Of a stretch of DNA of 64,000 nucleotides, positions 54,033-62,554 are shown piece by piece. Numbering within the stretch: position 1 is the stretch's first letter; each line of letters starts with the position of its first letter. A program made the position numbers and the translations under genes. The notes below the pieces were generated by a model that saw only the letters and a program-made list of their open reading frames with translations, searched no databases and was not told where the DNA came from. The DNA comes from Burkholderia puraquae (lineage in GTDB: Bacteria; Pseudomonadota; Gammaproteobacteria; Burkholderiales; Burkholderiaceae): positions 1 to 64,000 of the forward strand of contig NZ_NBYX01000024.1 of assembly GCF_002099195.1 (NCBI RefSeq). Direction: 5' to 3'.

Positions 54033-56153
54033 ATGACGTCATCGAGCCGCCGCCGTTTCCTGCATACCGTCGCACAATCCGCGGGCGCCGCCGTCGCGCT
54101 CAACGCCTTCCCCGAATCGATCCGCCGCGCGCTCGCGATTCCCGCCGCGCGCGGCACCGGCACGATCCGCGATGTCGAGCACATCGTCGTGTTCATGCAG
54201 GAAAACCGCTCGTTCGATCATTACTTCGGACACCTGCGCGGCGTGCGCGGCTACAACGACCGCTTCCCGATCCCGCTGCCGAACGGCAAGCCGGTGTGGT
54301 ACCAGCCGTCGAAGGCCGACCCGGGCAAGCCGGTGCTGCCGTTCCGGCTGAACACGCTGACGACGAGCGCACAGTGCGTCGGCGACCTCGACCACTCCTG
54401 GTACAAGACGCACGCGGCGATCGACGGCGGCCGCTACGACCAGTGGCCCGCGAACAAGACCGACATGACAATGGGCTATCACGTGCGCGAGGACATCCCG
54501 TTCCACTACGCGCTCGCCGATGCGTTCACCGTGTGCGACAACTACTTCTGCTCGCTGCCGGGGCCGACGCACCCGAACCGCTCGTACCTGATGACGGGCA
54601 CCGTCGACCCGACCGGCAAGTTCGGCGGCCCGCTGCTCGACAACAGCGACTATGTCGACGGCGACGGGCCGCCGGCCTACCAGCTGCTGTCGTGGACGAC
54701 CTTTCCCGAGCGTCTCGAAGCGCACGGCGTGTCGTGGCAGATCTACCAGCAGGGCACGACGGGCAACGACCCGTACAACGGCAACTACGGCACGAACGTG
54801 CTGCAGAACTTCGCGAACTTCATCAACGCGAAGCCCGGTTCGTCGCTGTACCAGCGCGCGCAGACAGTGCGCACGCTCGACAACCTGAAGGACGACGTGA
54901 TTAACGACCGGCTGCCGCAGGTGTCGTGGCTGTGCCCGCCTGCGGCGTTCTCCGAGCATCCGAAATACACGCCCGCGTACGGCGCGAACTACACGTCGCA
55001 GATCCTCGACGCGCTCACGTCGAACCCGGACGTATGGCGCAAGACCGTGCTGTTCATCATGTACGACGAGAACGACGGCTTCTTCGACCACATCGTGCCG
55101 CCGCAGCCGCCGACGTCGGCCGCGCAGGGCGCGTCGACCGTGACGACCGACGGCGAGCTGCATACGGTCGTGAACCCCGGCCGCGGCAGCAGCTACACGG
55201 CCGACGGCCTGCCGTACGGCCTCGGGCCGCGCGTGCCGATGACGGTCGTGTCGCCGTGGACGAAGGGCGGCTTCGTGTGCTCGCAGGTGTTCGACCACAC
55301 GTCGGTGATCCGCTTCATCGGCGAGCGTTTCGGTATCGACGAACCGAACATCACGCCGTGGCGCCGCACGGTGTGCGGCGACCTCACCGCCGCCTTCGAC
55401 TTCCGCTCGTCCGACGCGTCGTTCCCGCCGCTGCCCGACACGAGCCAGTACCGCTCGATCGCCGACCAGCAGTGCACGTCGCAGCCCGCGCCGACGGTGC
55501 CCGCGACGCCGTCGCCGGTCGACCCGCAGGAGCCCGGCGTGCGGCCGGCGCGTGCGCTGCCGTACGAGCTGCACGTGAACGCGAGCATCGACAGCGGGAC
55601 CCGGCTGCGCATCGAATTCGCGAACCGCGGCAACCAGGGCGCACACTTCCACGTGTATGCGACGAACCGCACCGACGGCCCGTGGCGCTACACGGTCGGC
55701 GCACGCCGCGTGCTGCATGCGGACTTCGACCTGACGGTGACGCACGGTGCGTACGCGTTCTCGGTGTACGGGCCGAACGGCTTCGTACGCGTGTTCTCGG
55801 GCAACGTGTCGGCCCCGGCCGCGCCTCATCGCAACCCTGCGCAGCCGGAAGTGAAGGCCGGCTATGACATCGCGAACGGGAACCTGTACCTGAAGCTGCG
55901 CAACCACGGCGGGGCTCACGTCACGCTGACGCTGACCGACAACGCGTACGGCGCGCCGTCGCGGCAAGTGACGCTGCACGGCGGTGACGAGCGTGTCGAG
56001 CAGTGGGCGCTCGCGTCGAGCCACCATTGGTATGACGTGACGGTGAGCGACGGCGCGGCCGGCACCTTCTCGCGCCGATTCGCGGGCCACGTCGAGAACG
56101 GCCGGCCGAGCTATTCGGATCCGGCTGCGGTGCGGCCCGTCTCCGCGGCGTAG
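54033..56153 (+). CDS. Phosphocholine-specific phospholipase C, Tat-exported
   Basis: A 706-residue secreted enzyme of the bacterial phosphoesterase (PLC/AcpA) family. The twin-arginine signal is SSRRRFLHTVAQSAGAAVAL (residues 3-22). The catalytic region has VVFMQENRSFDHYFG (nucleophile region), PGPTHPNRSYLMTGT, and MYDENDGFFDHIVPP. Two C-terminal DUF756-type beta domains (about 510-600 and 610-695) complete the usual architecture. It hydrolyses phosphatidylcholine and/or sphingomyelin. GAGG lies before the ATG. I cannot tell hemolytic from non-hemolytic type. Confidence 0.93.
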   Translation: MTSSSRRRFLHTVAQSAGAAVALNAFPESIRRALAIPAARGTGTIRDVEHIVVFMQENRSFDHYFGHLRGVRGYNDRFPIPLPNGKPVWYQPSKADPGKPVLPFRLNTLTTSAQCVGDLDHSWYKTHAAIDGGRYDQWPANKTDMTMGYHVREDIPFHYALADAFTVCDNYFCSLPGPTHPNRSYLMTGTVDPTGKFGGPLLDNSDYVDGDGPPAYQLLSWTTFPERLEAHGVSWQIYQQGTTGNDPYNGNYGTNVLQNFANFINAKPGSSLYQRAQTVRTLDNLKDDVINDRLPQVSWLCPPAAFSEHPKYTPAYGANYTSQILDALTSNPDVWRKTVLFIMYDENDGFFDHIVPPQPPTSAAQGASTVTTDGELHTVVNPGRGSSYTADGLPYGLGPRVPMTVVSPWTKGGFVCSQVFDHTSVIRFIGERFGIDEPNITPWRRTVCGDLTAAFDFRSSDASFPPLPDTSQYRSIADQQCTSQPAPTVPATPSPVDPQEPGVRPARALPYELHVNASIDSGTRLRIEFANRGNQGAHFHVYATNRTDGPWRYTVGARRVLHADFDLTVTHGAYAFSVYGPNGFVRVFSGNVSAPAAPHRNPAQPEVKAGYDIANGNLYLKLRNHGGAHVTLTLTDNAYGAPSRQVTLHGGDERVEQWALASSHHWYDVTVSDGAAGTFSRRFAGHVENGRPSYSDPAAVRPVSAA

Positions 56154-56209
56154 GCGCGACGGCGCGGCGTGCCACGGCAGCCGCCGTGTCGCGCACGCTG
56201 CCCGGCCCG

Positions 56210-56833
56210 TCAGATCGCGTGCGCGAGCGCGCGGTCGACGAGCACGGCTTCGAAGCTGTCGTCCGCGTCACGAAACCGCAGCGGTGCCGCGCAGTGGACG
56301 AGCGTGTCGATGAAGTACTTCGCGCGCGGCCACGGCCCGAAGCCGGCCGCCGTGTTGATGTGCCCGGCGTCGCCGAGGTTCACGAACGCGCTGCCCAGGT
56401 GCTGCGCGAGCGTGCGCGCGTCGCCGAGCGGCATCCACGGATCGGTCTCGCTGCCGATCACGATCGACGGCACGGCGAGCCGGCGCGCGTCGAACGGCCC
56501 GGCAAACGTGAATTTCTTCGGACTGGCAGGCGCGACCAGCAGCACGCCCGCGACATCGCCCGTATGCGGCCACTGCGCGAGCGCTTGCGCGGCCGCGAGG
56601 CAGCCGAAGCTGTGCGCGGCCAGCACGAACGGGCCGCGTTCGCGGTCGAGCAATGCGCGCACCGAGTGCGCCCAGCGCGCGAGATCGGGCGCGTCCCAGT
56701 CGTCCTGCTCGACGCGCAGCGAGCGCGGGAACTGCCGTTCGAGCCAGGTCTGCCAGTGAGCGCCTTCGCTGCCGTGCAGGCCCGGAACGGTAACGAGCCG
56801 CGGCGGCCACGCCGATTTGCTGCATGCGCGCAT
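56210..56833 (-). CDS. RBBP9/YdeN family alpha/beta hydrolase
   Basis: A 207-residue small serine hydrolase. VPGLHGSEGAHWQTWLE opens the domain, the nucleophile is in AAHSFGC (about residue 74), the acid in SETDPW and the His in GDAGHIN. This is the RBBP9/YdeN pattern. The frame is open upstream, but MRACSKSAWPPRLVTV at 56833 gives the family length. Substrate unknown. It converges on the phospholipase C gene. Confidence 0.82.
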   Translation of the reverse strand: MRACSKSAWPPRLVTVPGLHGSEGAHWQTWLERQFPRSLRVEQDDWDAPDLARWAHSVRALLDRERGPFVLAAHSFGCLAAAQALAQWPHTGDVAGVLLVAPASPKKFTFAGPFDARRLAVPSIVIGSETDPWMPLGDARTLAQHLGSAFVNLGDAGHINTAAGFGPWPRAKYFIDTLVHCAAPLRFRDADDSFEAVLVDRALAHAI

Positions 56834-57134
56834 GATTGCCCTCGCTTGCTTGAAGACGGGATTCGATTGTGGCGCGGCGCCCCCGGCGGCCGAACCAATA
56901 TTTCGTGCTTTGCTTTTGCGTGGAACGGCCATCCGGGGACGGCCATTCGGGAACGGTAACCCGGGGCGGCCGCCCACGCCGGTCGCCCACGCCGGTCGCC
57001 CACGCCGGTCGCCCGCCCCGCGCACCGGCGCGCGATGCGCCGCGAAACCGTAGAATGTGGGCTTCCCGTCAGCTTCACACGGAACCGGGGCCGGGCGCCG
57101 ACGCGCCGGGCGCCCGGTCGTCAGGAGACGCCCG
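56834..57134. other. Intergenic region with tandem repeats and a candidate promoter
   Basis: About 300 bases between the divergent hydrolase and ghrA. It contains the 14-bp and 13-bp tandem repeats at 56925-57010 and a TAGAAT at 57051-57056 that could be the ghrA -10. No further gene is supportable. Confidence 0.45.
56925..57010 (+). repeat. Adjacent 14-bp and 13-bp tandem repeats
   Basis: Three degenerate copies of a 14-bp unit (ACGGCCATCCGGGG at 56925, then 56939 and 56953), a 5-bp join, then three exact copies of the 13-bp unit GCCCACGCCGGTC (56972, 56985, 56998). Confidence 0.9.
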
Positions 57135-57224
57135 ATGTCCGCTACGCCCGCCGGCGCCCTGCGCCCGGCTCCGCTCGCCGTTCCCGTCACGCGCCTCGCC
57201 GGCGCGCGCGCCGTCATCCAATGA
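57135..57224 (+). CDS. 29-residue leader ORF coupled to ghrA
   Basis: The frame reads MSATPAGALRPAPLAVPVTR plus LAGARAVIQ. AGGAG at 57123-57127 sits seven bases before the ATG, a strong ribosome binding site. The stop TGA (57222-57224) overlaps the ghrA ATG (57221-57223), which has no Shine-Dalgarno of its own. This layout suggests translational coupling: ribosomes ending the small ORF restart on ghrA. The peptide itself is not recognised. Confidence 0.5.
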   Translation: MSATPAGALRPAPLAVPVTRLAGARAVIQ

Positions 57225-58162
57225 AGATCCTGTTCTATTCGCCGCACCAGGAAGCCGGCGCGTGGCGCGACGCGATCGCGCATGCGCTGCCGGAAGCCGA
57301 ACTGCGCGCGTGGCAGCCGGGCGACACGGCCACCGCCGATTACGCGCTCGTGTGGCGGGCGCCGCGCGAATTCTTCACGCCGCGCGACGGCCTGCGCGCG
57401 ATCTTCAACCTCGGCGCCGGCGTCGACGCGCTGCTCGCGCTCGACCGCATGCATCCGGGCACGCTGCCGCAGCACGTGCCGCTCGTGCGGCTGGAAGATT
57501 CCGGCATGGCGCAGCAGATGGTCGAATACGTGACGCACGCGGTGCTGCGCTACCTGCGCCGCTTCGACGAATACGACGTGCAGCAGCGCGAGCGCCGCTG
57601 GCGGCCGCTCGAACCGCATGCGCGCGCCGGCTTCACCGTCGCCGTGCTCGGCCTCGGCGTGCTCGGCGCGCAGGTCGCGCTCGCGCTCGCCGCGCTCGGC
57701 CTGCCCGTGCGCGGCTACAGCCGCAGCGCGAAGCAGCTCGACGGCATCGCGACCTTCGCCGGCGACGGCGCGTTCGACGCATGCATCGACGGCGCGAAGG
57801 TGCTCGTCAACCTGCTGCCGAGCACGCCCGACACCGACGGCATCCTGTCGTCGCGCGCGTTCGCGCGGCTCGCGCCCGGCGCGTATGTCGTCAACGTCGC
57901 ACGCGGCGCGCATCTCGTCGAGGCCGACCTGCTCGACGCGCTCTCGAGCGGCCGGATCGCCGCCGCGACGCTCGACGTGTTCGATCGCGAGCCGCTGCCG
58001 GAAGATCATCCGTTCTGGCACACGCCGCGCATCACGATCACGCCGCACAGCTCGGCCGAGACGCTGCGCGAAGAAGCCATCGCGCAGATCGCCGGCAAGA
58101 TCCGCGCGCTCGAGCGCGGCGAGCGTGTCGGCGGCATCGTCGACTACGCACGCGGCTACTGA
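57221..58162 (+). CDS. ghrA: Glyoxylate/hydroxypyruvate reductase A
   Basis: A 313-residue D-2-hydroxyacid dehydrogenase reducing glyoxylate and hydroxypyruvate. NAD(P)-binding motif GLGVLGAQVALAL is near 145-157. The catalytic set is Arg in NVARGAHLVEADLL, Glu in DREPLPEDHPFW and His in TPHSSAET. The GhrA-type N-terminal domain (MKILFYSPHQEAGAW) is typical. The start overlaps the stop of the 29-residue leader ORF. HMG-CoA lyase follows by 26 bp, so an operon is likely. Confidence 0.9.
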   Translation: MKILFYSPHQEAGAWRDAIAHALPEAELRAWQPGDTATADYALVWRAPREFFTPRDGLRAIFNLGAGVDALLALDRMHPGTLPQHVPLVRLEDSGMAQQMVEYVTHAVLRYLRRFDEYDVQQRERRWRPLEPHARAGFTVAVLGLGVLGAQVALALAALGLPVRGYSRSAKQLDGIATFAGDGAFDACIDGAKVLVNLLPSTPDTDGILSSRAFARLAPGAYVVNVARGAHLVEADLLDALSSGRIAAATLDVFDREPLPEDHPFWHTPRITITPHSSAETLREEAIAQIAGKIRALERGERVGGIVDYARGY

Positions 58163-58188
58163 ACCTACAAGCAAACCAGGAGACAACC

Positions 58189-59121
58189 ATGACGTTCCCC
58201 ACCGCCGTCAAGATCGTCGAAGTCGGCCCGCGCGACGGGCTGCAGAACGAGAAGACGTTCGTGCCGACCGACGTGAAGATCGCGCTCGTCGACCGCCTGT
58301 CGCACGCCGGCTTCCGCAACGTCGAAGCCGCGTCGTTCGTGTCGCCGAAATGGGTGCCGCAGATGGCCGACGGCGCCGACGTGATGGCCGGCATCGAGCG
58401 CCGCGCGGGCACCGTGTACTCGGTGCTCACGCCGAACCTGAAGGGCTTCGAGAATGCGGTTGCCGCGCGCGCCGACGAAGTCGTGATCTTCGGGGCGGCC
58501 AGCGAGGCGTTCTCGCAACGGAACATCAACTGCAGCATCGCCGAGAGCATCGCGCGCTTCGAGCCCGTCGCGAAGGCGGCGAAGGACGCGGGCCTGCGGC
58601 TGCGCGGCAGCGTGTCGTGCACGCTCGGCTGCCCGTACCAGGGCGAGGTGCCGGTCGCATCGGTCGTCGACGTCGTCGAACGCTTCGCGGCGCTCGGCTG
58701 CGACGAGATCGACATCGCCGACACGATCGGCGTCGGCACGCCGAAGCGCACGCGCGAAGTGCTCGCGGCCGTCACGCGGGTGTTCCCGCGCGAACGCCTG
58801 TCGGGCCACTTCCACGACACCTACGGCCAGGCGCTCGCGAACATCTACGCGGCGCTGTTCGAGGGGATCGAGATCTTCCACGCGTCGGTCGCGGGCCTCG
58901 GCGGCTGCCCGTACGCGAAGGGGGCGACCGGCAACGTCGCGACCGAGGACGTGCTGTACCTGATGCAGGGCCTCGGGATCGACACCGGCATCGATCTCGC
59001 GCAGGTCGTCGCCGCCGGCGACTTCATCTCGAACGCGATCGGCCGCGCGAACGTGTCGCGCGCCGGTCGCGCACTGCTCGCCAAGGCGCAGAGCGCGGCC
59101 GACGCCGCGAACTGCGTGTGA
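58189..59121 (+). CDS. Hydroxymethylglutaryl-CoA lyase
   Basis: A 310-residue TIM-barrel lyase that splits HMG-CoA to acetoacetate and acetyl-CoA, the last step of leucine breakdown. VEVGPRDGLQNEK carries the Arg and Asp of the active site, HFHDTYGQA the metal-binding His pair, and GGCPYAKGATGN the flexible Cys loop. AGGAG precedes the ATG. The other leucine-catabolic genes are not adjacent. Probably cotranscribed with ghrA. Confidence 0.94.
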   Translation: MTFPTAVKIVEVGPRDGLQNEKTFVPTDVKIALVDRLSHAGFRNVEAASFVSPKWVPQMADGADVMAGIERRAGTVYSVLTPNLKGFENAVAARADEVVIFGAASEAFSQRNINCSIAESIARFEPVAKAAKDAGLRLRGSVSCTLGCPYQGEVPVASVVDVVERFAALGCDEIDIADTIGVGTPKRTREVLAAVTRVFPRERLSGHFHDTYGQALANIYAALFEGIEIFHASVAGLGGCPYAKGATGNVATEDVLYLMQGLGIDTGIDLAQVVAAGDFISNAIGRANVSRAGRALLAKAQSAADAANCV

Positions 59122-59147
59122 CCCCGGTATTCGATGGATTCCTCAAC

Positions 59148-59654
59148 ATGACGACACCCGCTTCATTCGATTCCCTCCCTGATTCCGCGCGACGCGTCGC
59201 GCTGCTGCTGCGCGAGCGCGGCCATGCGAAAGGCATCGTGATGCTCGCCGAAACCGGCAAGACTTCAGCCGAGGCCGCGGCCGGGCTCGGCTGCTCGGTT
59301 GCGCAGATCGCGAAGTCGATCCTGTTTCGCCGCCAGTCGGACGGCGCGCCGGTGCTCGTGGTCGCGAGCGGCGTCAATCGCGTCGACGAGAAGAAGGTCG
59401 CCGAGCAGGTCGGCGCGGTCGGCCGCGCGGACGCGAAGTTCGTGCGCGACAACACCGGCTATGCGATCGGCGGCGTCTGCCCGATCGGCCATCTCGTCGA
59501 ACCCGTCACGCTGATCGACGCCGACCTGCTCGAGCTCGACAGCCTGTGGGCGGCCGCGGGCCATCCGCACGCGGTGTTCAACCTGTCGCCGAACGAACTC
59601 GTGTCGCTGACGGGCGCGCCGGTCGCGGACGTCGCATTGCGGGAGCCCGCATGA
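59148..59654 (+). CDS. YbaK/ProX-type aminoacyl-tRNA deacylase
   Basis: A 168-residue protein of the YbaK/EbsC family, which clears mischarged aminoacyl-tRNAs. The GCSVAQIAKSILFR segment with its Lys, VASGVNRVDEKKV, and the C-terminal GGVCPIGH loop are conserved. AAAAGA-like signals are absent, but the ATG at 59148 lies 26 bp after HMG-CoA lyase. The exact specificity (Cys, Ala or Pro) is unclear. It overlaps the next start by ATGA. Confidence 0.87.
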   Translation: MTTPASFDSLPDSARRVALLLRERGHAKGIVMLAETGKTSAEAAAGLGCSVAQIAKSILFRRQSDGAPVLVVASGVNRVDEKKVAEQVGAVGRADAKFVRDNTGYAIGGVCPIGHLVEPVTLIDADLLELDSLWAAAGHPHAVFNLSPNELVSLTGAPVADVALREPA

Positions 59655-59857
59655 GCGACGTGCCGGTGCCGGTCGGAACGGTCGGGTCGCCGTGCACCGA
59701 CGTATGCCGGATCGATCCGCGCACCGACTGGTGCGCGGGTTGCCTGCGCACACGCGACGAGATCAAGGGGTGGCGTGCGTCGGACGACGACGCGAGGCGC
59801 GCGTTGCTCGCGCGGCTCGATGCGCGGCGGCGCCTGCTTGCGAGGAGCGGCGCATAA
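59651..59857 (+). CDS. DUF1289 protein
   Basis: A 68-residue protein with the DUF1289 Cys pattern: SPCTDVC and WCAGCLRT, followed by DEIKGW, a probable metal-binding knuckle. It overlaps the deacylase gene by ATGA and so is translationally coupled. Function unknown in general. Confidence 0.85.
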   Translation: MSDVPVPVGTVGSPCTDVCRIDPRTDWCAGCLRTRDEIKGWRASDDDARRALLARLDARRRLLARSGA

Positions 59858-59891
59858 AAAAATGCCGTTCAGCCTGACCGGCGAACGGCAT
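59855..59891 (-). terminator. Strong leftward terminator
   Basis: On the minus strand, ATGCCGTTC (59891-59883) and GAACGGCAT (59870-59862) form a perfect 9-bp stem with a 12-base loop, followed by at least six T. It could end the EamA gene transcript (230 bp upstream) or a short transcript starting near 59926. Confidence 0.85.
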
Positions 59892-59938
59892 GAGATCGGA
59901 ATCCTGTGAACGTGATCAACGTCACAGCCCGCATCATA
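59856..59938 (-). ncRNA. Possible small RNA ahead of the leftward terminator
   Basis: A -10-like TATGAT on the minus strand (59938-59933) lies about 70 bp before the terminator stem. A transcript from about 59926 would be some 70 nt long. It would include GTGACGTTGATCACGTTCAC, an imperfect inverted repeat, and the terminator hairpin. No -35 is visible. This is a suggestion only. Confidence 0.2.
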
Positions 59939-60121
59939 CGAGCGACGCGGCCGCATCGCATCGGGTGTTTCCCTACAACTTCTTACAGCGTCTTTCACGC
60001 GTGTGCGCACACCGCTTTCGCTCGCCATGTACGCGCCGCCTGCCCGCAATACGCGTTCCTGAAATTCGCATTCGACGAGCCGCCGCGCAAGCCCGCAGCG
60101 GCGCCGAATCGTACGACCGTT

Positions 60122-61024
60122 TCAGTTGCCGACTACCGTGCGACGCGCGGGCACGATGCGCCAGCCGAGATTCACGCCGGCCGCCGCGAGCAGGATCAGC
60201 AGCGCGCCGGCCACCTGCGTCCACGCGAGCGTCTGCCCGAACGCAACGTGATCGACGACGATCGCGACGACCGGATAGACGAACGACAGCGCACCGGTCA
60301 TCGCAGTCGGCAGCTTCTGGATCGCGCCGTACAGCAGCACATACATCAGACCTGTGTTCACGACGCCGAGCACGACGAGGTCGAGCCACTGCGCGGCGGT
60401 TGCCGGCAACGTGCCGAAGTGCGCGAACGGCGCGAGCAGCAGGACACCGAGGCCGGCCTGCAGCAGCGCGAGCAGATGCGGCGGCGTGCCCTTCAGGTGC
60501 TTCGTGACGATCGACGAGATCGCATACAGAAAGGCCGCGCCTAGCGACAGCGCAACACCTTCCAGATATTCGCCCGGCACCGCGAGCACGGCCGGCTCGA
60601 CGCGCACCACGGCGACGAGCCCGACGAATGCGAGCGCGAGCCATGCGAGCGTCGACGCGGTGATCCGCTCGCGGAACACGATCGCGCCAAGCGCGACGAG
60701 CATGAACGGCTGCGTGTTGTAGACGGCGGTCGCCATCGAGATCGATGCGCGCGAATAGGCGGCGAACAGCAGCAGCCAGTTCGCGACGATCGCGACGCTG
60801 CCGAGCGTCGCGAGCGCGAGCATCCGTGGCGAGAACAGCGCGCGGCGCAGGAAGCCGAACGCCGCGCAGACGATCGCGAGCGTCGCGGCACCGAACAGGC
60901 AACGGAAGAACACGACGTTGGTGAGCGGTTGCTGCGACGACATCACGAGCCAGCCGATCGTGCCGGACATCAGCATCGCGACGACCATCTCGGCGGCGCC
61001 GCGGCGAATTTCATTCGAAGCCAT
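60122..61024 (-). CDS. EamA/DMT family transporter
   Basis: A 300-residue membrane protein with ten probable helices in two EamA repeats (about 10-140 and 155-290). The second repeat has YAISSIVTKHLKG and VYPVVAIVVDHVAFGQ. Drug/metabolite transporters next to Lrp genes are often amino acid exporters. It is divergent from an Lrp-type regulator across 112 bp. Substrate unknown. Confidence 0.88.
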   Translation of the reverse strand: MASNEIRRGAAEMVVAMLMSGTIGWLVMSSQQPLTNVVFFRCLFGAATLAIVCAAFGFLRRALFSPRMLALATLGSVAIVANWLLLFAAYSRASISMATAVYNTQPFMLVALGAIVFRERITASTLAWLALAFVGLVAVVRVEPAVLAVPGEYLEGVALSLGAAFLYAISSIVTKHLKGTPPHLLALLQAGLGVLLLAPFAHFGTLPATAAQWLDLVVLGVVNTGLMYVLLYGAIQKLPTAMTGALSFVYPVVAIVVDHVAFGQTLAWTQVAGALLILLAAAGVNLGWRIVPARRTVVGN

Positions 61025-61068
61025 CGTGAACTCCGTTCAGAAGAGTGGATGACTTCGATTCTAGAAAC

Positions 61069-61096
61069 TTGCTTTCACGGCAGCCACGGCTAAACT
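61069..61096 (+). promoter_or_regulatory. Candidate promoter of the Lrp-type regulator
   Basis: TTGCTT at 61069-61074, a 16-bp spacer and TAAACT at 61091-61096. The palindrome TTCTAGAA at 61059-61066 just upstream may be a regulator site shared with the divergent EamA gene. Confidence 0.4.
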
Positions 61097-61136
61097 GAAG
61101 TGAAACAACCGATTCACCTTCGAAAGAAAAGCGATC

Positions 61137-61628
61137 ATGCCGAAACGCCTTTCCCCGCCCGCCATCGCGTCGCTCGACGCGACCGACCGTGCGATCCTCG
61201 CGGCGCTGGCCGACGACGCGCGCATCGCGACCAGCGAGCTCGCCCGGCAGATCAGGCTGTCGGCGCCCGCGACCGCCGACCGCGTGCGGCGGCTCGAAGC
61301 GCAAGGCGTGATCGCCGCGTTCACCGTCGAGCTCGACCCGCGCGCGCTCGGCTACACGCTGCAGGCGATCGTCCGCGTGAAGCCGCTGCCCGGCCAGCTG
61401 CATCTCGTCGAAGAGATGCTGCGGCGGATTCCCGAATTCGTGGAGTGCGACAAGGTCACCGGCGACGACTGCTTCATCTGCCGGCTCTACCTGCGCACGA
61501 TCGAGCACCTCGACGACATCCTGTCGAAAGTGACGGAGCGCGCCGAGACGAGCACCGCGATCGTGAAATCGACGCCCGTGCCGCGCCGCCTGCCGCCGCT
61601 CGTCGAGGACGACGGCGCGCACCGCTGA
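61137..61628 (+). CDS. Lrp/AsnC family transcriptional regulator
   Basis: A 163-residue Lrp-type protein. The helix-turn-helix (LDATDRAILAALADDARIAT, then LARQIRLSAPATADRVRRLE) is at about 14-60 and the RAM/ligand-binding domain at about 75-150. Lrp proteins sense amino acids. The likely target is the divergent EamA transporter. Confidence 0.9.
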   Translation: MPKRLSPPAIASLDATDRAILAALADDARIATSELARQIRLSAPATADRVRRLEAQGVIAAFTVELDPRALGYTLQAIVRVKPLPGQLHLVEEMLRRIPEFVECDKVTGDDCFICRLYLRTIEHLDDILSKVTERAETSTAIVKSTPVPRRLPPLVEDDGAHR

Positions 61629-61657
61629 GCTGCCGGTACGCGCCCGCTTGCGTGTCG

Positions 61658-62554
61658 TCAGGCGGCCGCGTCGCGCGCCTCGAAGAACGCGAGCGATTCG
61701 TCGATCAGCGCGACGGGCGCCTCCTCCGGAATGTAGTGTCCGCACTCGAGCGCACGGCCGCTCACGTCGCGCGCGACGCGGCGCCATTCGTCGAGCGGAT
61801 CGAAGCAGCGGCCGACGATCCCGTGCTCGCCCCACAGCACGCGCAGCGGGCACGCGACCTTGTTGCCGCGCTCGAGATCCGCACGGTCGTGCTCGAGATC
61901 GATCGTCGCCGACGCGCGGTAGTCCTCGCACATCGCATGCACGGCGCCCGGCTGCGCGAGCGCGGCCCGGTACGCGGCGAGCGCCTCGGGTGCGAACGGC
62001 GCAAGCCCGGCGGACCGGTTGCCCATCACGCGCTCGATATACGCATCGGTATGCGCGCCGATCAGCGTCTCGGGGAGCGGCTCCGGCTGGATCAGGAAGA
62101 ACCAGTGGAAATACGCGGTCGCGAACGCACGATCGGTTTTCTCGTACATCGCGAGCGTCGGCGCGATGTCGAGCAGCATCATCCGCTCGACGGCGTCCGG
62201 ATGATCGAGCGCAAGCCGGTGAGCGACCCGCGCGCCGCGATCGTGTGCGCACACGTGGAAATGCTCGAAGCCGAAATGCCGCATCACGGCAACCTGGTCG
62301 GCCGCCATCGCACGTTTCGAATACGGCGCATGCTGCGCGTCGCTCGGCGGCCTGCCCGATGCGCCGTAACCGCGCAGGTCGGTGGCGATCACCGTGAAAT
62401 GATGCGCGAGCGTCGCGGCGACGCGATGCCAGATCATGTGGGTTTGCGGATGTCCGTGCAGCAACAGGAGCGGCGGACCCGCGCCTCCTTTGACACCGAA
62501 GATATCGGTGTCCTGCACCGTCACGCGAAACGGTGCAAACGCCTCAAACGACAT
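61658..62554 (-). CDS. Fluoroacetate dehalogenase-like alpha/beta hydrolase
   Basis: A 298-residue epoxide hydrolase/haloalkanoate dehalogenase-type protein. HGHPQTHMIW opens the fold, and the nucleophile Asp105 is in AHDRGARVAHRLALDHP. Residues corresponding to the fluoroacetate dehalogenase active site are all present: Asp105, Arg106, Arg109, Asp129, His150-Trp151 (AYFHWFFLIQP), Tyr212 (DYRASATIDLEHD) and His273 (CGHYIPE). It could cleave C-F or C-Cl bonds of haloacetates, or be a general esterase/epoxide hydrolase of the same fold. The start at 62554 fits. No transporter or regulator gene of a haloacetate pathway is adjacent. Confidence 0.85.
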   Translation of the reverse strand: MSFEAFAPFRVTVQDTDIFGVKGGAGPPLLLLHGHPQTHMIWHRVAATLAHHFTVIATDLRGYGASGRPPSDAQHAPYSKRAMAADQVAVMRHFGFEHFHVCAHDRGARVAHRLALDHPDAVERMMLLDIAPTLAMYEKTDRAFATAYFHWFFLIQPEPLPETLIGAHTDAYIERVMGNRSAGLAPFAPEALAAYRAALAQPGAVHAMCEDYRASATIDLEHDRADLERGNKVACPLRVLWGEHGIVGRCFDPLDEWRRVARDVSGRALECGHYIPEEAPVALIDESLAFFEARDAAA

